The notes under the pieces: model-generated
Databases searched by the model: none
Told to the model about the DNA's origin: nothing
What the model saw: only the letters and a program-made list of their open reading frames with translations
DNA from: an uncultured Bacteroidales bacterium
Lineage (GTDB): Bacteria; Bacteroidota; Bacteroidia; Bacteroidales; Barnesiellaceae
Length of the DNA: 50,368 nucleotides
Assembly (NCBI GenBank): GCA_949298955.1
Contig: CASFYQ010000014.1
Coordinates: 1-50,368 of the forward strand
Direction: 5' to 3'
Made by a program: the position numbers and the translations under genes
In this document: piece by piece, positions 18,213 to 27,414 of the stretch
How positions within the stretch are numbered: the stretch's first letter is position 1
Layout: every line of letters starts with the position of its first letter

Positions 18213-19865
18213 TTAATCGATTGTGCCATTCTGCTCCAGCATCAGCGTTTTGGTGGGCTGGTCACAAACCTCGGTGGGACCAAAGTATTGAATCGGGCCG
18301 GGGTATACATAGCAGGTATTCATAGCCCACTCGTCGCGATGGGCAGCAAAGTATTTGAAAGGTGCTCCGTCGAGACGAACCAACGCTTTTTGGATAACAG
18401 GTTTCATCTCGCCGTGACGACGCTCCATGTTCATCATCATGGTCACAGGCACACCGCCGGCAACCCATTCGCTGGCCGGTTTGGTGGTATTGCGTACCGA
18501 CGACATATAGCCCGTTTTGCCCTCGCCTACGAGCAACGATGCGGTGTAGCCCAGCGAGTAGCAGTAATCGGCGTCGAAATTGGAGGGATCGGCGCAACGG
18601 CCTTCGTAACCGAAGAAATGGAATTGCGTAGCAAATTTGCCTGCATACTTGCCTTCGGCTTTCATTTCACCCAAACGACGGCCTACCATCTCGCCCAGCA
18701 ATTTCTCGGTCTCGATGAGCGATACCTGTACGTTGCCGTGGGGGTCGCGGTCGAGCGTGAGCTGACGGGCCACTCCTTCGGGCAGGCTGGCATAGATAGC
18801 CGAGTTCTCGGCAGAGAGATGTTTGATGATATAGTTTCTTTGCTCCGATTTCTTGATCATGGCAAATTCAGATCCGTTCTCGGCCAAGTAGTCGTTGAGT
18901 TCGGCGATAAGGCGCTTCATGGCGGGAATAAACTCGATGAGGCCTTCGGGAATCAGCACCGTACCGAAATTGAGACCTTTTTCAGCGCGAGCAGCCACGA
19001 TGTCGGCAATGTAGTTCACCACATCGTCGAGTGTCATCTGTTTAGCCTCGATTTCCTCCGAAATCAAGCAGATGTTGGGTTGAGTCTGCAAAGCGCATTC
19101 GAGAGCGATGTGCGATGCCGAACGACCCATCAGTTTGATAAAGTGCCAGTATTTCTTGGCCGAGTTACAGTCGCGTTGAATGTTACCGATAACCTCGGAG
19201 TAAACTTTGCAAGCGGTATCGAAACCGAAAGAGCTCTCGATCATCTCGTTCTTCAAGTCGCCGTCGATGGTTTTGGGGCAACCGATTACCTGCACCCCGG
19301 CACCGATTTGTTTGTAGTATTCGGCCAATACGCAAGCGTTGGTGTTGGAATCGTCGCCACCGATGATTACCACGGCTTTGATGTCCAGCTCCTTGATGAT
19401 TTCGAGACCACTGTCAAACTGATCCTTGGTCTCGAGTTTGGTACGACCCGAACCGATAATGTCGAAACCACCCGTATTGCGGTAGTCGTCGATAATATCG
19501 GCGGTGAGTTCCATATATTTATGCTCGATGAGTCCGCCCGGGCCCAGGAGGAAACCGAAGAGACGGCTGTCCTTGTTCAAGGCTTTGAGACCGTCGAAAA
19601 GACCCGAAATCACATTGTGTCCGCCAGGAGCCTGACCACCCGAAAGGATTACACCCACGTTGATGGCAGGATACTCTTTCTTGGGAGCAGCTTCGAAACG
19701 AAGCACGGGCATGCCGTAGGTGTTGGGGAACAACTTGGCGATAGCCTCTTGGTCGGCTACCGATTGGGTAGCTTTGCCTTCGACGATGGTTACGCCGTTT
19801 TTAATGGCTTCGGGCAGCTTGGGCTGATACGAAGCACGAGCAGTTTGAAGTGCACTTTTCTTCAT
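18213..19865 (-). CDS. pfp: Pyrophosphate-dependent 6-phosphofructokinase, long form
   Basis: A 550-residue PPi-dependent enzyme that interconverts fructose-6-phosphate and fructose-1,6-bisphosphate reversibly. The PPi signature is visible: IIGGDDSNTNA (about residues 167-177, with Asp in GGDD where ATP enzymes have Gly) and PKTIDGD (197-203). The long form, typical of Bacteroidetes and plants, has an extra insertion compared with the about 320-residue ATP enzymes. I start at Met 19865 (MKKSALQ); an upstream open frame to 19967 is not supported. It conserves ATP by using PPi from biosynthesis. A possible GAACTTTG -7-like box lies about 50 bp upstream. Confidence 0.95.
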   Translation of the reverse strand: MKKSALQTARASYQPKLPEAIKNGVTIVEGKATQSVADQEAIAKLFPNTYGMPVLRFEAAPKKEYPAINVGVILSGGQAPGGHNVISGLFDGLKALNKDSRLFGFLLGPGGLIEHKYMELTADIIDDYRNTGGFDIIGSGRTKLETKDQFDSGLEIIKELDIKAVVIIGGDDSNTNACVLAEYYKQIGAGVQVIGCPKTIDGDLKNEMIESSFGFDTACKVYSEVIGNIQRDCNSAKKYWHFIKLMGRSASHIALECALQTQPNICLISEEIEAKQMTLDDVVNYIADIVAARAEKGLNFGTVLIPEGLIEFIPAMKRLIAELNDYLAENGSEFAMIKKSEQRNYIIKHLSAENSAIYASLPEGVARQLTLDRDPHGNVQVSLIETEKLLGEMVGRRLGEMKAEGKYAGKFATQFHFFGYEGRCADPSNFDADYCYSLGYTASLLVGEGKTGYMSSVRNTTKPASEWVAGGVPVTMMMNMERRHGEMKPVIQKALVRLDGAPFKYFAAHRDEWAMNTCYVYPGPIQYFGPTEVCDQPTKTLMLEQNGTID

Positions 19866-20000
19866 TGTAAACTCTTTTGTTTGTGTATGTTTGTTATATC
19901 TCTTTCTGCCCGGCAAAGTTCGCATTTTTTTTTCAAAGAGCCAAACGGGGGGATATGAAATTCCCACAACGAGAAACGCAAAGATGAAAGCTCTTTGTTC

Positions 20001-21242
20001 CTACCTTTCGGACACAATGCTGTCAATCGTCGCTATCTCTTGCTCGACGGCTTGGGTATAATCGTTTTCCGACCCATACTTGTGTTTGTACACGGCCAAG
20101 GCCTTGCGGAGATACTCCAATGCCCGGGAATAATCGCCTTGGGCCTCATAGAGAGAACCGATGTAGCTGTACGACAGGGCCGTATCGGGGTGATTCGTGC
20201 CCAGCTCTTTCTCGCGAATGGCCAAGGCCTTGAACTGATATGCCAAAGCTTCGGGATAATCTTCCTGAGCGCCATAGAGATAGCCTATCTGGCTATACAG
20301 GTCGGCCTTGTCGGAGTGCGACACCTCATCATCGTCTTCATAGCCGGGCAGGGCCTTGAGGGTATAATCCATCGCAAGCGAGTAATCGTCTTGAACACCA
20401 TAGAGATAACCTATCTGATGATAGAGATAAGCCGTATTGGGGTGCATTGCGCCCAGCAATTTCTCCCGAATCGGGAGCGCATTGAGGAAATAGTTCAGGG
20501 CCTTCGTGAAATCGCCCTGCAAGGTATAGATGCGACCGACGGCCCCATACAGGGTAGCCGTATCGAGATGAGTTGCCCCCGGCCGCTTTTCGCGAATGGA
20601 CAACGCCTTGAGATAATATTCCAGCGCCCTCGGACTATTGCCTTGCTCGGAACAGGCATACCCGATATTGCTGTACAATACGGCTATCAGATCGAGCACC
20701 TCCTCGGCCGGCTTTTTCTCGCAAATGGCCAAGGCTTTGAAATAATAGTCCAGCGCTTTGGAGGTATTGCCCCGGCAGGAGTAGGTTTCTGCAATGTTGT
20801 TATACGACAGAGCGATAGCGAGATGCTCTTCCCCAAACACCTTTTTATAAATATCCAGAGCCTTGAGATAGTATTCCAAAGCCTTTGAGTTTATGCCCTG
20901 CCCCCGATAGACCGCACCGATATTGAGATACGACAGGGCGGTAACTTCATGCTCCTTGCCCAAACACCTTTCGCGAATGGCCAAGGCCTTGCGGTGATAG
21001 GCCATAGCCTCGGTGTAGTTACCCAAATCGCCGTAGGCAACCCCGATGTTGTTGTACGACTCGGCGGTATCGGGGTGATTCGTGCCCAGCGCTTTTTCCC
21101 GAACGGCCAAGGCCTTGAAATAGTAGTCCAGCGCTTCTGTACAGTTGCCCCGGCAGAAGCAGGCATACCCCCGATTGTTATACGACGTGGCCGCAACCAG
21201 ACTCTCCGAAGGGGGCAACACAGATGGTTGAGGAGTGTTCAT
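20001..21242 (-). CDS. Tetratricopeptide-repeat protein
   Basis: A 413-residue protein built almost entirely of nine 42-residue TPR units of the kinesin-light-chain type. The consensus is YNNIG-x7-G-x3-KALEYY-x-KALxIREKxLG-x-xHPDTA. Such long-period units come from in-frame duplication of about 126 bp; the DNA shows clear repeated blocks (AAGGCCTTG, GCATACCC). There is no signal peptide or enzymatic domain, so it is probably a cytoplasmic scaffold. The last unit ends with a charged tail, SIVSER. It is monocistronic, 40 bp from the neighbouring phosphotransferase gene. Partners are unknown. Confidence 0.85.
   Translation of the reverse strand: MNTPQPSVLPPSESLVAATSYNNRGYACFCRGNCTEALDYYFKALAVREKALGTNHPDTAESYNNIGVAYGDLGNYTEAMAYHRKALAIRERCLGKEHEVTALSYLNIGAVYRGQGINSKALEYYLKALDIYKKVFGEEHLAIALSYNNIAETYSCRGNTSKALDYYFKALAICEKKPAEEVLDLIAVLYSNIGYACSEQGNSPRALEYYLKALSIREKRPGATHLDTATLYGAVGRIYTLQGDFTKALNYFLNALPIREKLLGAMHPNTAYLYHQIGYLYGVQDDYSLAMDYTLKALPGYEDDDEVSHSDKADLYSQIGYLYGAQEDYPEALAYQFKALAIREKELGTNHPDTALSYSYIGSLYEAQGDYSRALEYLRKALAVYKHKYGSENDYTQAVEQEIATIDSIVSER
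20010..21180 (-). repeat. Tandem 126-bp coding repeats in the TPR gene
   Basis: Nine coding units of about 126 bp encode the 42-residue TPRs. Several units share long near-identical stretches, so this is a recombination-prone region. Confidence 0.6.
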
Positions 21243-21282
21243 AACAGCTGATTTATATGGTATTCAACTCGGGTCAAGCATT

Positions 21283-23148
21283 TCATTTCGCACAATCGGG
21301 GCGGTTCATCGCCAAGCTCCCGGGGCCGGTTCCTTCTTCAGAAAAATAGTTGCCGGTGAGCACGAGGTTCGAGATATTCCAAGCCTCACGCTGTCGCGAG
21401 ACGAGGGGCGAAAGTGTGTCGCCCGCCACGCTGCGGTCCCAATAGACGGCGCTCTGCACCGGGGTGCGCAGCAGGCTGTACCCGAGTCCCTTCCAGGGAT
21501 ATTCGTTGCAGCCCATCACATCGAGCAGCGTGGGGTATACGTCGATTTGTCCCGCCACCGCTTCATACGAAACGGTATAGGGAGTATTCAGCACGACAAG
21601 GGCCACTTCGCGGTCGGCCAGTGTGCGCGAGTCACGACCTTCCAGCACATTCAATCCCACCTCGTCGTGGTCCGACACGATAGCCACGACCGAGCGGTCA
21701 TAGAGTCCGCACGCCTGCAACGAGTCGATAAACTGCCCCAACTGCCTGTCGAGCCGGTGGAAAGCCTCCATCGTGTTGACAAGTTCTTGCGACGACGTGT
21801 CGTACTGCGACAATGCTGTGGGACAAACCGGCGCCCGATTGGGGGCGTGGGTCGAGATGGTCACCACCTGGGCAAAGAAAGGCTCGGGTATCGTGCGCAA
21901 CACCAACAGGCTCCGCGCCAGCAGGGTGGAGTCGTCGAGGGTTTCGCTCGACTCGAAAGTGCTCTTGTCATACAGTTGATCGAATCCGTAGGCAGGCGAC
22001 GTCTGCACCTGATTCCAATCCTGTGCCCGGTCACACACGATATTCAAAGTGCGGTATCCCTTCTGTTTCAAGGCATGCCCCAAAGCCGGGTAGCGATTCC
22101 CTCCATACAACACCGCCGTAGCCCCTACCCGGGCAGGTAACAGACCGGTATTGAACATGAGATGGCCGTCGCTCGAGCGACCGTCTTTCACCTGCGGTAT
22201 CAGATGCAGGGCCGAGAAAGTACCCTCCTCGCCCAACAGACGATTCAACCGAGGCATAATCTCCACCCCGTTTACCGTGCGGCCGAGCATCCACGAGTTC
22301 ATCGACTCCACGATAATAAGTATCAGATTGCGACCCGGTTCCACGGCATATCGGTTGTCGGTATAGCGAGGCATTGCAGCGAGGTAATTGTCGACTGTCG
22401 CGCACTCTTCGGGAGTCAGCTCGTCCGACTGCACAATCGACGACACCAGTACATAGCCCGTGTAGGGCACCACCCCATGAAACACTACATACTCCCGGTA
22501 GTTATAGGGAGTGATAAATGCCGTCCAGGGCGACTCCCGATCGGTCGGTTCCCGATGGTAAATCTGACAGGCTCTCGCCCCGTAGGCCGCCAGTGCTACC
22601 GCCAGCGAAACCGCAGCGGCCACCCACCGGGTGCGTCGTGAAGGATAGGTCTGCTGCCGACTGAAATAACCGAGATAGGCAGCCAGCAACAATAGCGGAA
22701 GGACAAAAAGAGAAGCATCGCGCCCACGCAACAATCCCCGCACGCTGTTGAGCAGCACGTCGTTCACGTTGTCGAACAGCAAAAACGACGAGTAGGGCAT
22801 CATATCTTCATACACCCGGGCATAGCACACCTGCGCCAAGACAAAAAGAGAAAAAAGGAACAGCGGAATAAAGACTACCCAACGGCGACGGGTAAAGAGA
22901 AAGAGCGGCAAAGCCAGCAGAAAAGCATCGCCCACCGTAGGCAGAAAAGCCAGCAGCGTATCGCTCACCGGCCGCCCCTGCGCCAGCAAAGCGGGTAAAT
23001 CGATTATCGTCGAATATTTCAAATCGATGTGCAGATACTCGACAGGATACATGAAGCAGAGTATCACGAGCAGGTGGAAGAGCAGATAACGCCCCTCGCA
23101 CGTCCAGGAAAAAGCCGGTAACGGAACCTTGTTCAGCCGCATGAGCAC
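21283..23148 (-). CDS. LTA-synthase-family membrane phosphotransferase, copy 1
   Basis: A 621-residue inner-membrane enzyme. Five hydrophobic helices (about 20-190) precede a periplasmic alkaline-phosphatase/sulfatase-fold domain (about 270-600). The metal/nucleophile region is visible: IIVESMNSW (Glu281), GRSSD (323-327, with Ser in the position of the LtaS nucleophilic Thr) and VSDHDE (492-496). LTA-synthase-type proteins transfer phosphoglycerol or phosphoethanolamine from a lipid donor to a glycan; Gram-negative members modify periplasmic glucans or LPS. It is followed downstream (leftward) by the TPR gene and preceded by a paralogue 45 bp away. The donor and acceptor are unknown. Confidence 0.85.
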   Translation of the reverse strand: MLMRLNKVPLPAFSWTCEGRYLLFHLLVILCFMYPVEYLHIDLKYSTIIDLPALLAQGRPVSDTLLAFLPTVGDAFLLALPLFLFTRRRWVVFIPLFLFSLFVLAQVCYARVYEDMMPYSSFLLFDNVNDVLLNSVRGLLRGRDASLFVLPLLLLAAYLGYFSRQQTYPSRRTRWVAAAVSLAVALAAYGARACQIYHREPTDRESPWTAFITPYNYREYVVFHGVVPYTGYVLVSSIVQSDELTPEECATVDNYLAAMPRYTDNRYAVEPGRNLILIIVESMNSWMLGRTVNGVEIMPRLNRLLGEEGTFSALHLIPQVKDGRSSDGHLMFNTGLLPARVGATAVLYGGNRYPALGHALKQKGYRTLNIVCDRAQDWNQVQTSPAYGFDQLYDKSTFESSETLDDSTLLARSLLVLRTIPEPFFAQVVTISTHAPNRAPVCPTALSQYDTSSQELVNTMEAFHRLDRQLGQFIDSLQACGLYDRSVVAIVSDHDEVGLNVLEGRDSRTLADREVALVVLNTPYTVSYEAVAGQIDVYPTLLDVMGCNEYPWKGLGYSLLRTPVQSAVYWDRSVAGDTLSPLVSRQREAWNISNLVLTGNYFSEEGTGPGSLAMNRPDCAK

Positions 23149-23164
23149 TCGATTACAACCGATG

Positions 23165-23172
23165 CAAATGTA
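23165..23172 (-). promoter_or_regulatory. Bacteroidota -7 box upstream of copy 1
   Basis: CAAATGTA on the plus strand reads TACATTTG, matching TAnnTTTG, and lies just before the start of copy 1. The 45-bp gap between the copies therefore contains its own promoter candidate. Confidence 0.4.
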
Positions 23173-23193
23173 GTGAAATAAAATCTTACAATA

Positions 23194-24975
23194 TTATTCC
23201 AAATCCTGTTTTTTAGCGAAATAACCGCGGGTTACCATCTGCTTGGAAATATCCCAGGCTTCGGTCTGCCGGGGCACCAACGGGTCGTCGGTATCGCCAC
23301 ACGCCCTCTTGTTCCAGCCGACCGCACTCCGCACCGGAGTGCGCAGAATACTATACCCGAGACCTTTCCACACATACTCGTTGCAACCCATCACGTCGAG
23401 CAACGTGGGATAGATATCAATCTGTCCCATAACCGCCTCGTGAGTATATTTCACCCCGGCATTGGCCACGATAAAGGCCACCTCGGTATCGTTGTAACCC
23501 GGCACCGAGCAGGGCGCGAGCAGCTGGTTGTGATCCGAAGCGATTGCAATGACCGTATTGTCATACAGCCCGTTGGCTCGCAACGAATCGACAAAAGCGC
23601 CTATGCAGCGATCGGTATAATGAATCACCTCCATGTAGTTACGTATCTCGGTAGGGAAGCCCTCGGCACTCGACAATGCGGTAGGTCGGGCGGGCGCATC
23701 ATAAGGCATGTGCGAAGAACCGGTAATGAGTTGATAGAAAAAGCGGCCTTTCTCGGCCTTGATCTGCTCGATAGCCCGCTCCATCAGCACACTGTCCGGG
23801 ACACTATTCCTGGCCAGCGCCCCTCCGTCCAGCCGGTCCAGATTGCAGTCATAGCCATAGGCCACACTCGCCTCGGCCTGATTCCAGTAGTTGTTGCAGT
23901 CGACCGTCATGTTCACCGTCGCATAACCTCTTTGCTTCAACGATTTAGCTATCGAACAGTAATCGAGGTCGCCATATCGGGTAGAGACGGCTCCGCTCAA
24001 CAGGGGGAGCAAACCGGTGTTGAACATAAACTGCCCGTCGCTCGAGCGGCCGTCTTTCACCTGGGGCAGCACATGCACGGCCGCAATGGAGTTGCTGTCG
24101 TTGACCATGCGATTGAGGCACGGGGTCACCTCTACCCCGCCAAACTGCTTGCCGATGACCCACGAGTTGAGCGACTCGACGATGATAAGCACCAGATTCT
24201 TCTGCACGTTGGCCGTGCACAACGTATCGGTATACTGGGGATAGCCGTCGAGGAAGGCATCGATTTGCGCCCGCTCCCCGGCCGACAGTTCGCGCTCGGG
24301 TATCAAGCCGGTCACCACCTGATAGAGCGTATATCCGCACAGCCCGTTCACGTCGATATAGAGGATATTGTTGGGATAGGTCACAAAGCGGTCGGTAAAG
24401 GCATGATAGTGCCCCGACTTTACATCGCGCACCGAGAGCACGGCATAAAAGGCCAACGTCATTCCCACGATGGCGGCAACCGGCCACCACAGCCGTTTCC
24501 GCTCGGCCCGCACCCGTTTCTGCAAAAACAGTTTATAAACGACCGCCGTCACCACCGTGGGGAGCAGGGCCAGCCAGTCGACCCAGCGGGCCGATGCCAG
24601 CGCACTGTCGAGCAGCAGCGGCGACACGTTCTCGACCAGCAGGAACGACGAGAAGGGTATGATGTCGAGATAGTTGCGATAGTACCACACGGCCGACAGG
24701 CAGAACAGGTCGACCAACGCCAGCACGATAAAGATGAGCCCCCGCTTCTTAAAGAGAAATAGCGGCGACATGAGAATCATCGCATCGAGCAGCGTTTTGA
24801 TCACATGGTTAGGCAACGACGAGGCGGTATTGCTGGGCTTCACCATCTGTATGTACAACAGCCAGATAACCGAAGCCGCCGAAAAGACCAGCAAGGCAAA
24901 AAAAACAAGCGTGTATATGTTCTCTTTGCAAAAACGCACCACCGGGGCAACCCCCTTTATTCTTTGTTTCACCAC
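23194..24975 (-). CDS. LTA-synthase-family membrane phosphotransferase, copy 2
   Basis: A 593-residue paralogue of copy 1 with the same layout: membrane helices in about the first 185 residues, then an alkaline-phosphatase-fold domain. It has IIVESLNSW (Glu267), GRSSD (309-313), and ASDHNQ (about 480). The conserved C-terminal motif IDIYPTLLDVMGCNEY is shared with copy 1, and the DNA around GRSSD is nearly identical, evidence of duplication. Differences lie mainly in the membrane part and the outer loops, so the two may use different acceptors. It has its own candidate promoter at 25035-25042. Confidence 0.85.
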   Translation of the reverse strand: MVKQRIKGVAPVVRFCKENIYTLVFFALLVFSAASVIWLLYIQMVKPSNTASSLPNHVIKTLLDAMILMSPLFLFKKRGLIFIVLALVDLFCLSAVWYYRNYLDIIPFSSFLLVENVSPLLLDSALASARWVDWLALLPTVVTAVVYKLFLQKRVRAERKRLWWPVAAIVGMTLAFYAVLSVRDVKSGHYHAFTDRFVTYPNNILYIDVNGLCGYTLYQVVTGLIPERELSAGERAQIDAFLDGYPQYTDTLCTANVQKNLVLIIVESLNSWVIGKQFGGVEVTPCLNRMVNDSNSIAAVHVLPQVKDGRSSDGQFMFNTGLLPLLSGAVSTRYGDLDYCSIAKSLKQRGYATVNMTVDCNNYWNQAEASVAYGYDCNLDRLDGGALARNSVPDSVLMERAIEQIKAEKGRFFYQLITGSSHMPYDAPARPTALSSAEGFPTEIRNYMEVIHYTDRCIGAFVDSLRANGLYDNTVIAIASDHNQLLAPCSVPGYNDTEVAFIVANAGVKYTHEAVMGQIDIYPTLLDVMGCNEYVWKGLGYSILRTPVRSAVGWNKRACGDTDDPLVPRQTEAWDISKQMVTRGYFAKKQDLE

Positions 24976-25034
24976 GGGAATCTTCGATTTAATTTGTGTC
25001 TAAATAAAACAGGTATTCTCTCTTTTTAGAATCG

Positions 25035-25042
25035 CAAAGATA
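25035..25042 (-). promoter_or_regulatory. Bacteroidota -7 box for copy 2
   Basis: CAAAGATA reads TATCTTTG on the minus strand, an exact TAnnTTTG match, 60 bp upstream of the start at 24975. Confidence 0.5.
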
Positions 25043-25170
25043 ATATCAATAACTTAAACAGGAGATTAATTCCTCTCGAATTTAATTCTATTCTTCACAG
25101 CTCTTTCTACCGGGAGAACCCTCTGCTCACCCATTTTTATACCCCCAAACAAAGTAACGATTATAAAATT

Positions 25171-25198
25171 CAGTCCCGGCAGATATACCCCGGGACTG
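25171..25198 (-). terminator. Hairpin terminator at the end of the phage-like island
   Basis: CAGTCCCGG pairs with CCGGGACTG (9 bp) and is followed on the minus strand by AATTTTAT. It lies 55 bp past the last gene of the island. Confidence 0.6.
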
Positions 25199-25252
25199 AC
25201 ACTCAAAACAAGAAAAGGGCATTGTGTTCGCCCCACGGTTCATGGGCAGCAG

Positions 25253-25876
25253 TTACCGCACAATGCTGCGTAACATGGCAGCCGCCTGTTCGGGACGGCC
25301 CAATATTTCGAAAACAAAAGCGGCACACGTGTAACATACCGTCGGAATCAGAGACTCGGCAATCTCATACACGTCGCCCGAAGGTTGCGGATAAGCTACA
25401 TAACGGGCCGTTTTCACCCGGTGTGCCTCGGTACAAGGAGGCAACGCATAGTAGTCGAGACACTTTTGCCCGTCCTCATTCGAAAGCACGCACACCGGGA
25501 AAGCCACTCCACCGCGCGTGTAGGGATTGAACTGCAATTCATAAGCGGGCGAGGAACGGTCGACAAACGTCGTGACGGGTTGCCGCCACCCCTCCATGCA
25601 AAACTCGGTCATGCGCCACACGTCGGTCGGCAAAACTACCCGGCCGCTCCCGTCGGGACGCCGTTCGGGCTGCAACGACGCGGCACAATCGGTCTGCGGC
25701 AGCGATTCGACAGGGGCCGAAGCCCATACCGAGAGCAGGGCATCGGGAAGCTTCTCTCGGATATATGTAATAATATCGATTCCTCCCTCCAACGAAACCG
25801 ATTCGTTGTATGCATCGGTGAGTTCCTCCATGTTTACCTTCACCCGCTCTATCAGGTCGTTGACACCTATTTTCAT
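25253..25876 (-). CDS. Phage connector-like protein (structural island gene 5)
   Basis: A 207-residue protein, last gene of a five-gene minus-strand block. It starts MKIGVNDLIERVK. It has no signal peptide or enzymatic motif. Its middle contains a tryptophan-rich stretch (FCMEGWRQPVTTFVDR, about residues 93-108). I recall similar W-R-x-P-V-T blocks in proteins encoded beside capsid genes in gut Bacteroidales phages, so I suggest a head-completion or connector-type structural role. That is recollection, not proof. It lies 3 bp after the fibre-like gene, indicating co-transcription. Base composition is host-like. Confidence 0.55.
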   Translation of the reverse strand: MKIGVNDLIERVKVNMEELTDAYNESVSLEGGIDIITYIREKLPDALLSVWASAPVESLPQTDCAASLQPERRPDGSGRVVLPTDVWRMTEFCMEGWRQPVTTFVDRSSPAYELQFNPYTRGGVAFPVCVLSNEDGQKCLDYYALPPCTEAHRVKTARYVAYPQPSGDVYEIAESLIPTVCYTCAAFVFEILGRPEQAAAMLRSIVR

Positions 25877-25879
25877 AAT

Positions 25880-26980
25880 CTACCCCCTTTTCTGTTTCAA
25901 GAAATTGTTCTCATCGACATAAATATCGCCCTCGGCCAATGTGTCGCTCCACAGTTTCAAGTTACAATTCAATCCATCGACTGTGATTCGGCTGCTGCCC
26001 ACAATCGCACCTTCACTATTGGATTTGGACAGTGTGATTCCATCGGGCAAGACAAGCAACTGATTCGAACCATTCTCATCTCGCCGATATAATAAAAGGC
26101 GTATGTTCCCATCTACGTCCCAATCGATAATCAAGTTTCTTTTCCCGTCTCGCGCAAAAGTCATCGCATTCTGAACCGGGCTGATTACGATTTCACCCTG
26201 TTTAACCGCGACCCGCAATTCGCCGGCCTGCGACAAAAACGTACCGGTCTCCAAATGACGAATCTCGCCATTACTCAGATTCCACGAAGAATCACCGCCT
26301 GTAATGCGAATGGCTTGCTGCCCGTCTACCGTCATCACATCATCGGGCAACATCTCCAGCTTGTTGGCCACGGCGTGGAAACGGGGCACCACCTCCCAGT
26401 CGCTCGTGGCGGTAGGCTCCTGAGTCGTATGTCCTACCGACTGTTTCACCTGGTAATACCGCCCCTGATAATAGACCACATCGGCTATACCGTTGGTACA
26501 GGTATAGTCGACGTCCCGGGCCCATGTTCCTCGATACATATGGGTAGGGCGAACCAGGTCGTCCAGCGGAACAGGAGTTTCCTGGCTGCGCCAGGCTGCG
26601 CCGTCCCACACGAGGGTAACGATAGCAGCCGAGTCGGTAACCACGGTAATAGCCGGCGAACTCTTCAATGCCGGAAACACATACGTGCCGGGTTCACCGG
26701 CCACATAGACAAAGCAAGCCGACTTGCCACTCTCGACCGAAGGGCTGAATGTAGACGGGTCGGTAACCAATCCGAAAAACGGGGCGGGAGCCGCATGGTT
26801 CGTGTCGTACCACGAGCGCCCGGTAGCGTCCCATATCCAAATGGACTGGGTTTTGCCGTTGATAAAAAACTCGCCAGGCAAGCCTCCCTCGGGATAGGCC
26901 GAGAGGAGTGCGTCGAGCCCGTAGAAAAATCCCAGACACCCGTTTTGCCCGCGCAAATGGCTATGTTCTTTTACGTTCAT
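25880..26980 (-). CDS. Phage fibre-like protein (structural island gene 4)
   Basis: A 366-residue protein. The N-terminal part (about 1-180) has phage fibre and collar features: GEFFINGKTQSIWIWD (35-50), repeated Gly/Trp-rich loops and a YRGTWARDVDYTCTNGIADVVYYQGRYYQVKQS stretch (about 147-180, in two parts), a pattern typical of Bacteroides phage tail or fibre proteins. The C-terminal half (about 200-366) is beta-rich with alternating hydrophobics, as in trimeric fibre stalks. No signal peptide. It overlaps the upstream gene by ATGA (26977-26980). It could be a receptor-binding or adhesion protein, but no tail genes are visible in the window. Confidence 0.55.
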   Translation of the reverse strand: MNVKEHSHLRGQNGCLGFFYGLDALLSAYPEGGLPGEFFINGKTQSIWIWDATGRSWYDTNHAAPAPFFGLVTDPSTFSPSVESGKSACFVYVAGEPGTYVFPALKSSPAITVVTDSAAIVTLVWDGAAWRSQETPVPLDDLVRPTHMYRGTWARDVDYTCTNGIADVVYYQGRYYQVKQSVGHTTQEPTATSDWEVVPRFHAVANKLEMLPDDVMTVDGQQAIRITGGDSSWNLSNGEIRHLETGTFLSQAGELRVAVKQGEIVISPVQNAMTFARDGKRNLIIDWDVDGNIRLLLYRRDENGSNQLLVLPDGITLSKSNSEGAIVGSSRITVDGLNCNLKLWSDTLAEGDIYVDENNFLKQKRG

Positions 26981-27360
26981 TGTCTTCTCCTTTTCTTTAA
27001 TTGTGTAAATATCAAATGGAATCGTTCGGCTGCCTGCTCGATAAGCGCAGGTGTAGAGACCTCATCGTCGGTGAGGTTATAGGGCTCTTCCCGCAAATAG
27101 TCGCGAGCCGCCTGCCACGTGCGAATGCCGGACACCAGCCTATACGACTCCTGCGGAGTCTCGGGGCGGGATACCTCAAAAAGGGTGAAACGACGGCCAT
27201 AACCTCGGCTCCGTTCCAAGGCCTGCTGCAACGACTCGTCGGCCGTCGAAAACAGACCGTTCACACCGTCCCGCGCATAAAACTGCACCCGACGGGACAC
27301 CCCGTTCACAACGACCGAGGTAGACAAATTTCCCAACCGGGTCTGATAAATCTTAATCAT
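26977..27360 (-). CDS. Small conserved structural-island protein (gene 3)
   Basis: A 127-residue protein. I choose MIKIYQTRLG at 27360 as the start because the upstream extension crosses a strong hairpin and is not conserved-looking. It has a beta-rich N-terminal half (residues 1-50, VVVNGVSRRVQFYAR) and an amphipathic helical tail ending in KKRRRQ. No enzymatic motif is visible. Comparable short proteins follow capsid genes in some Bacteroides phage-like loci, but I cannot name a family. Its stop overlaps the fibre-like gene by 4 nt. It may be a connector or head-decoration protein. Confidence 0.5.
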   Translation of the reverse strand: MIKIYQTRLGNLSTSVVVNGVSRRVQFYARDGVNGLFSTADESLQQALERSRGYGRRFTLFEVSRPETPQESYRLVSGIRTWQAARDYLREEPYNLTDDEVSTPALIEQAAERFHLIFTQLKKRRRQ

Positions 27361-27414
27361 ATCTTTTTTTCTTTCATTTCGTGTTAAACAATAACCTGCC
27401 TGAATCTCATGGCA

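Noticed and set aside
18177..19958. A 593-codon plus-strand open frame opposite the phosphofructokinase gene
   Set aside because: It mirrors the codon structure of a confidently identified gene and encodes no recognisable domain; a shadow frame.
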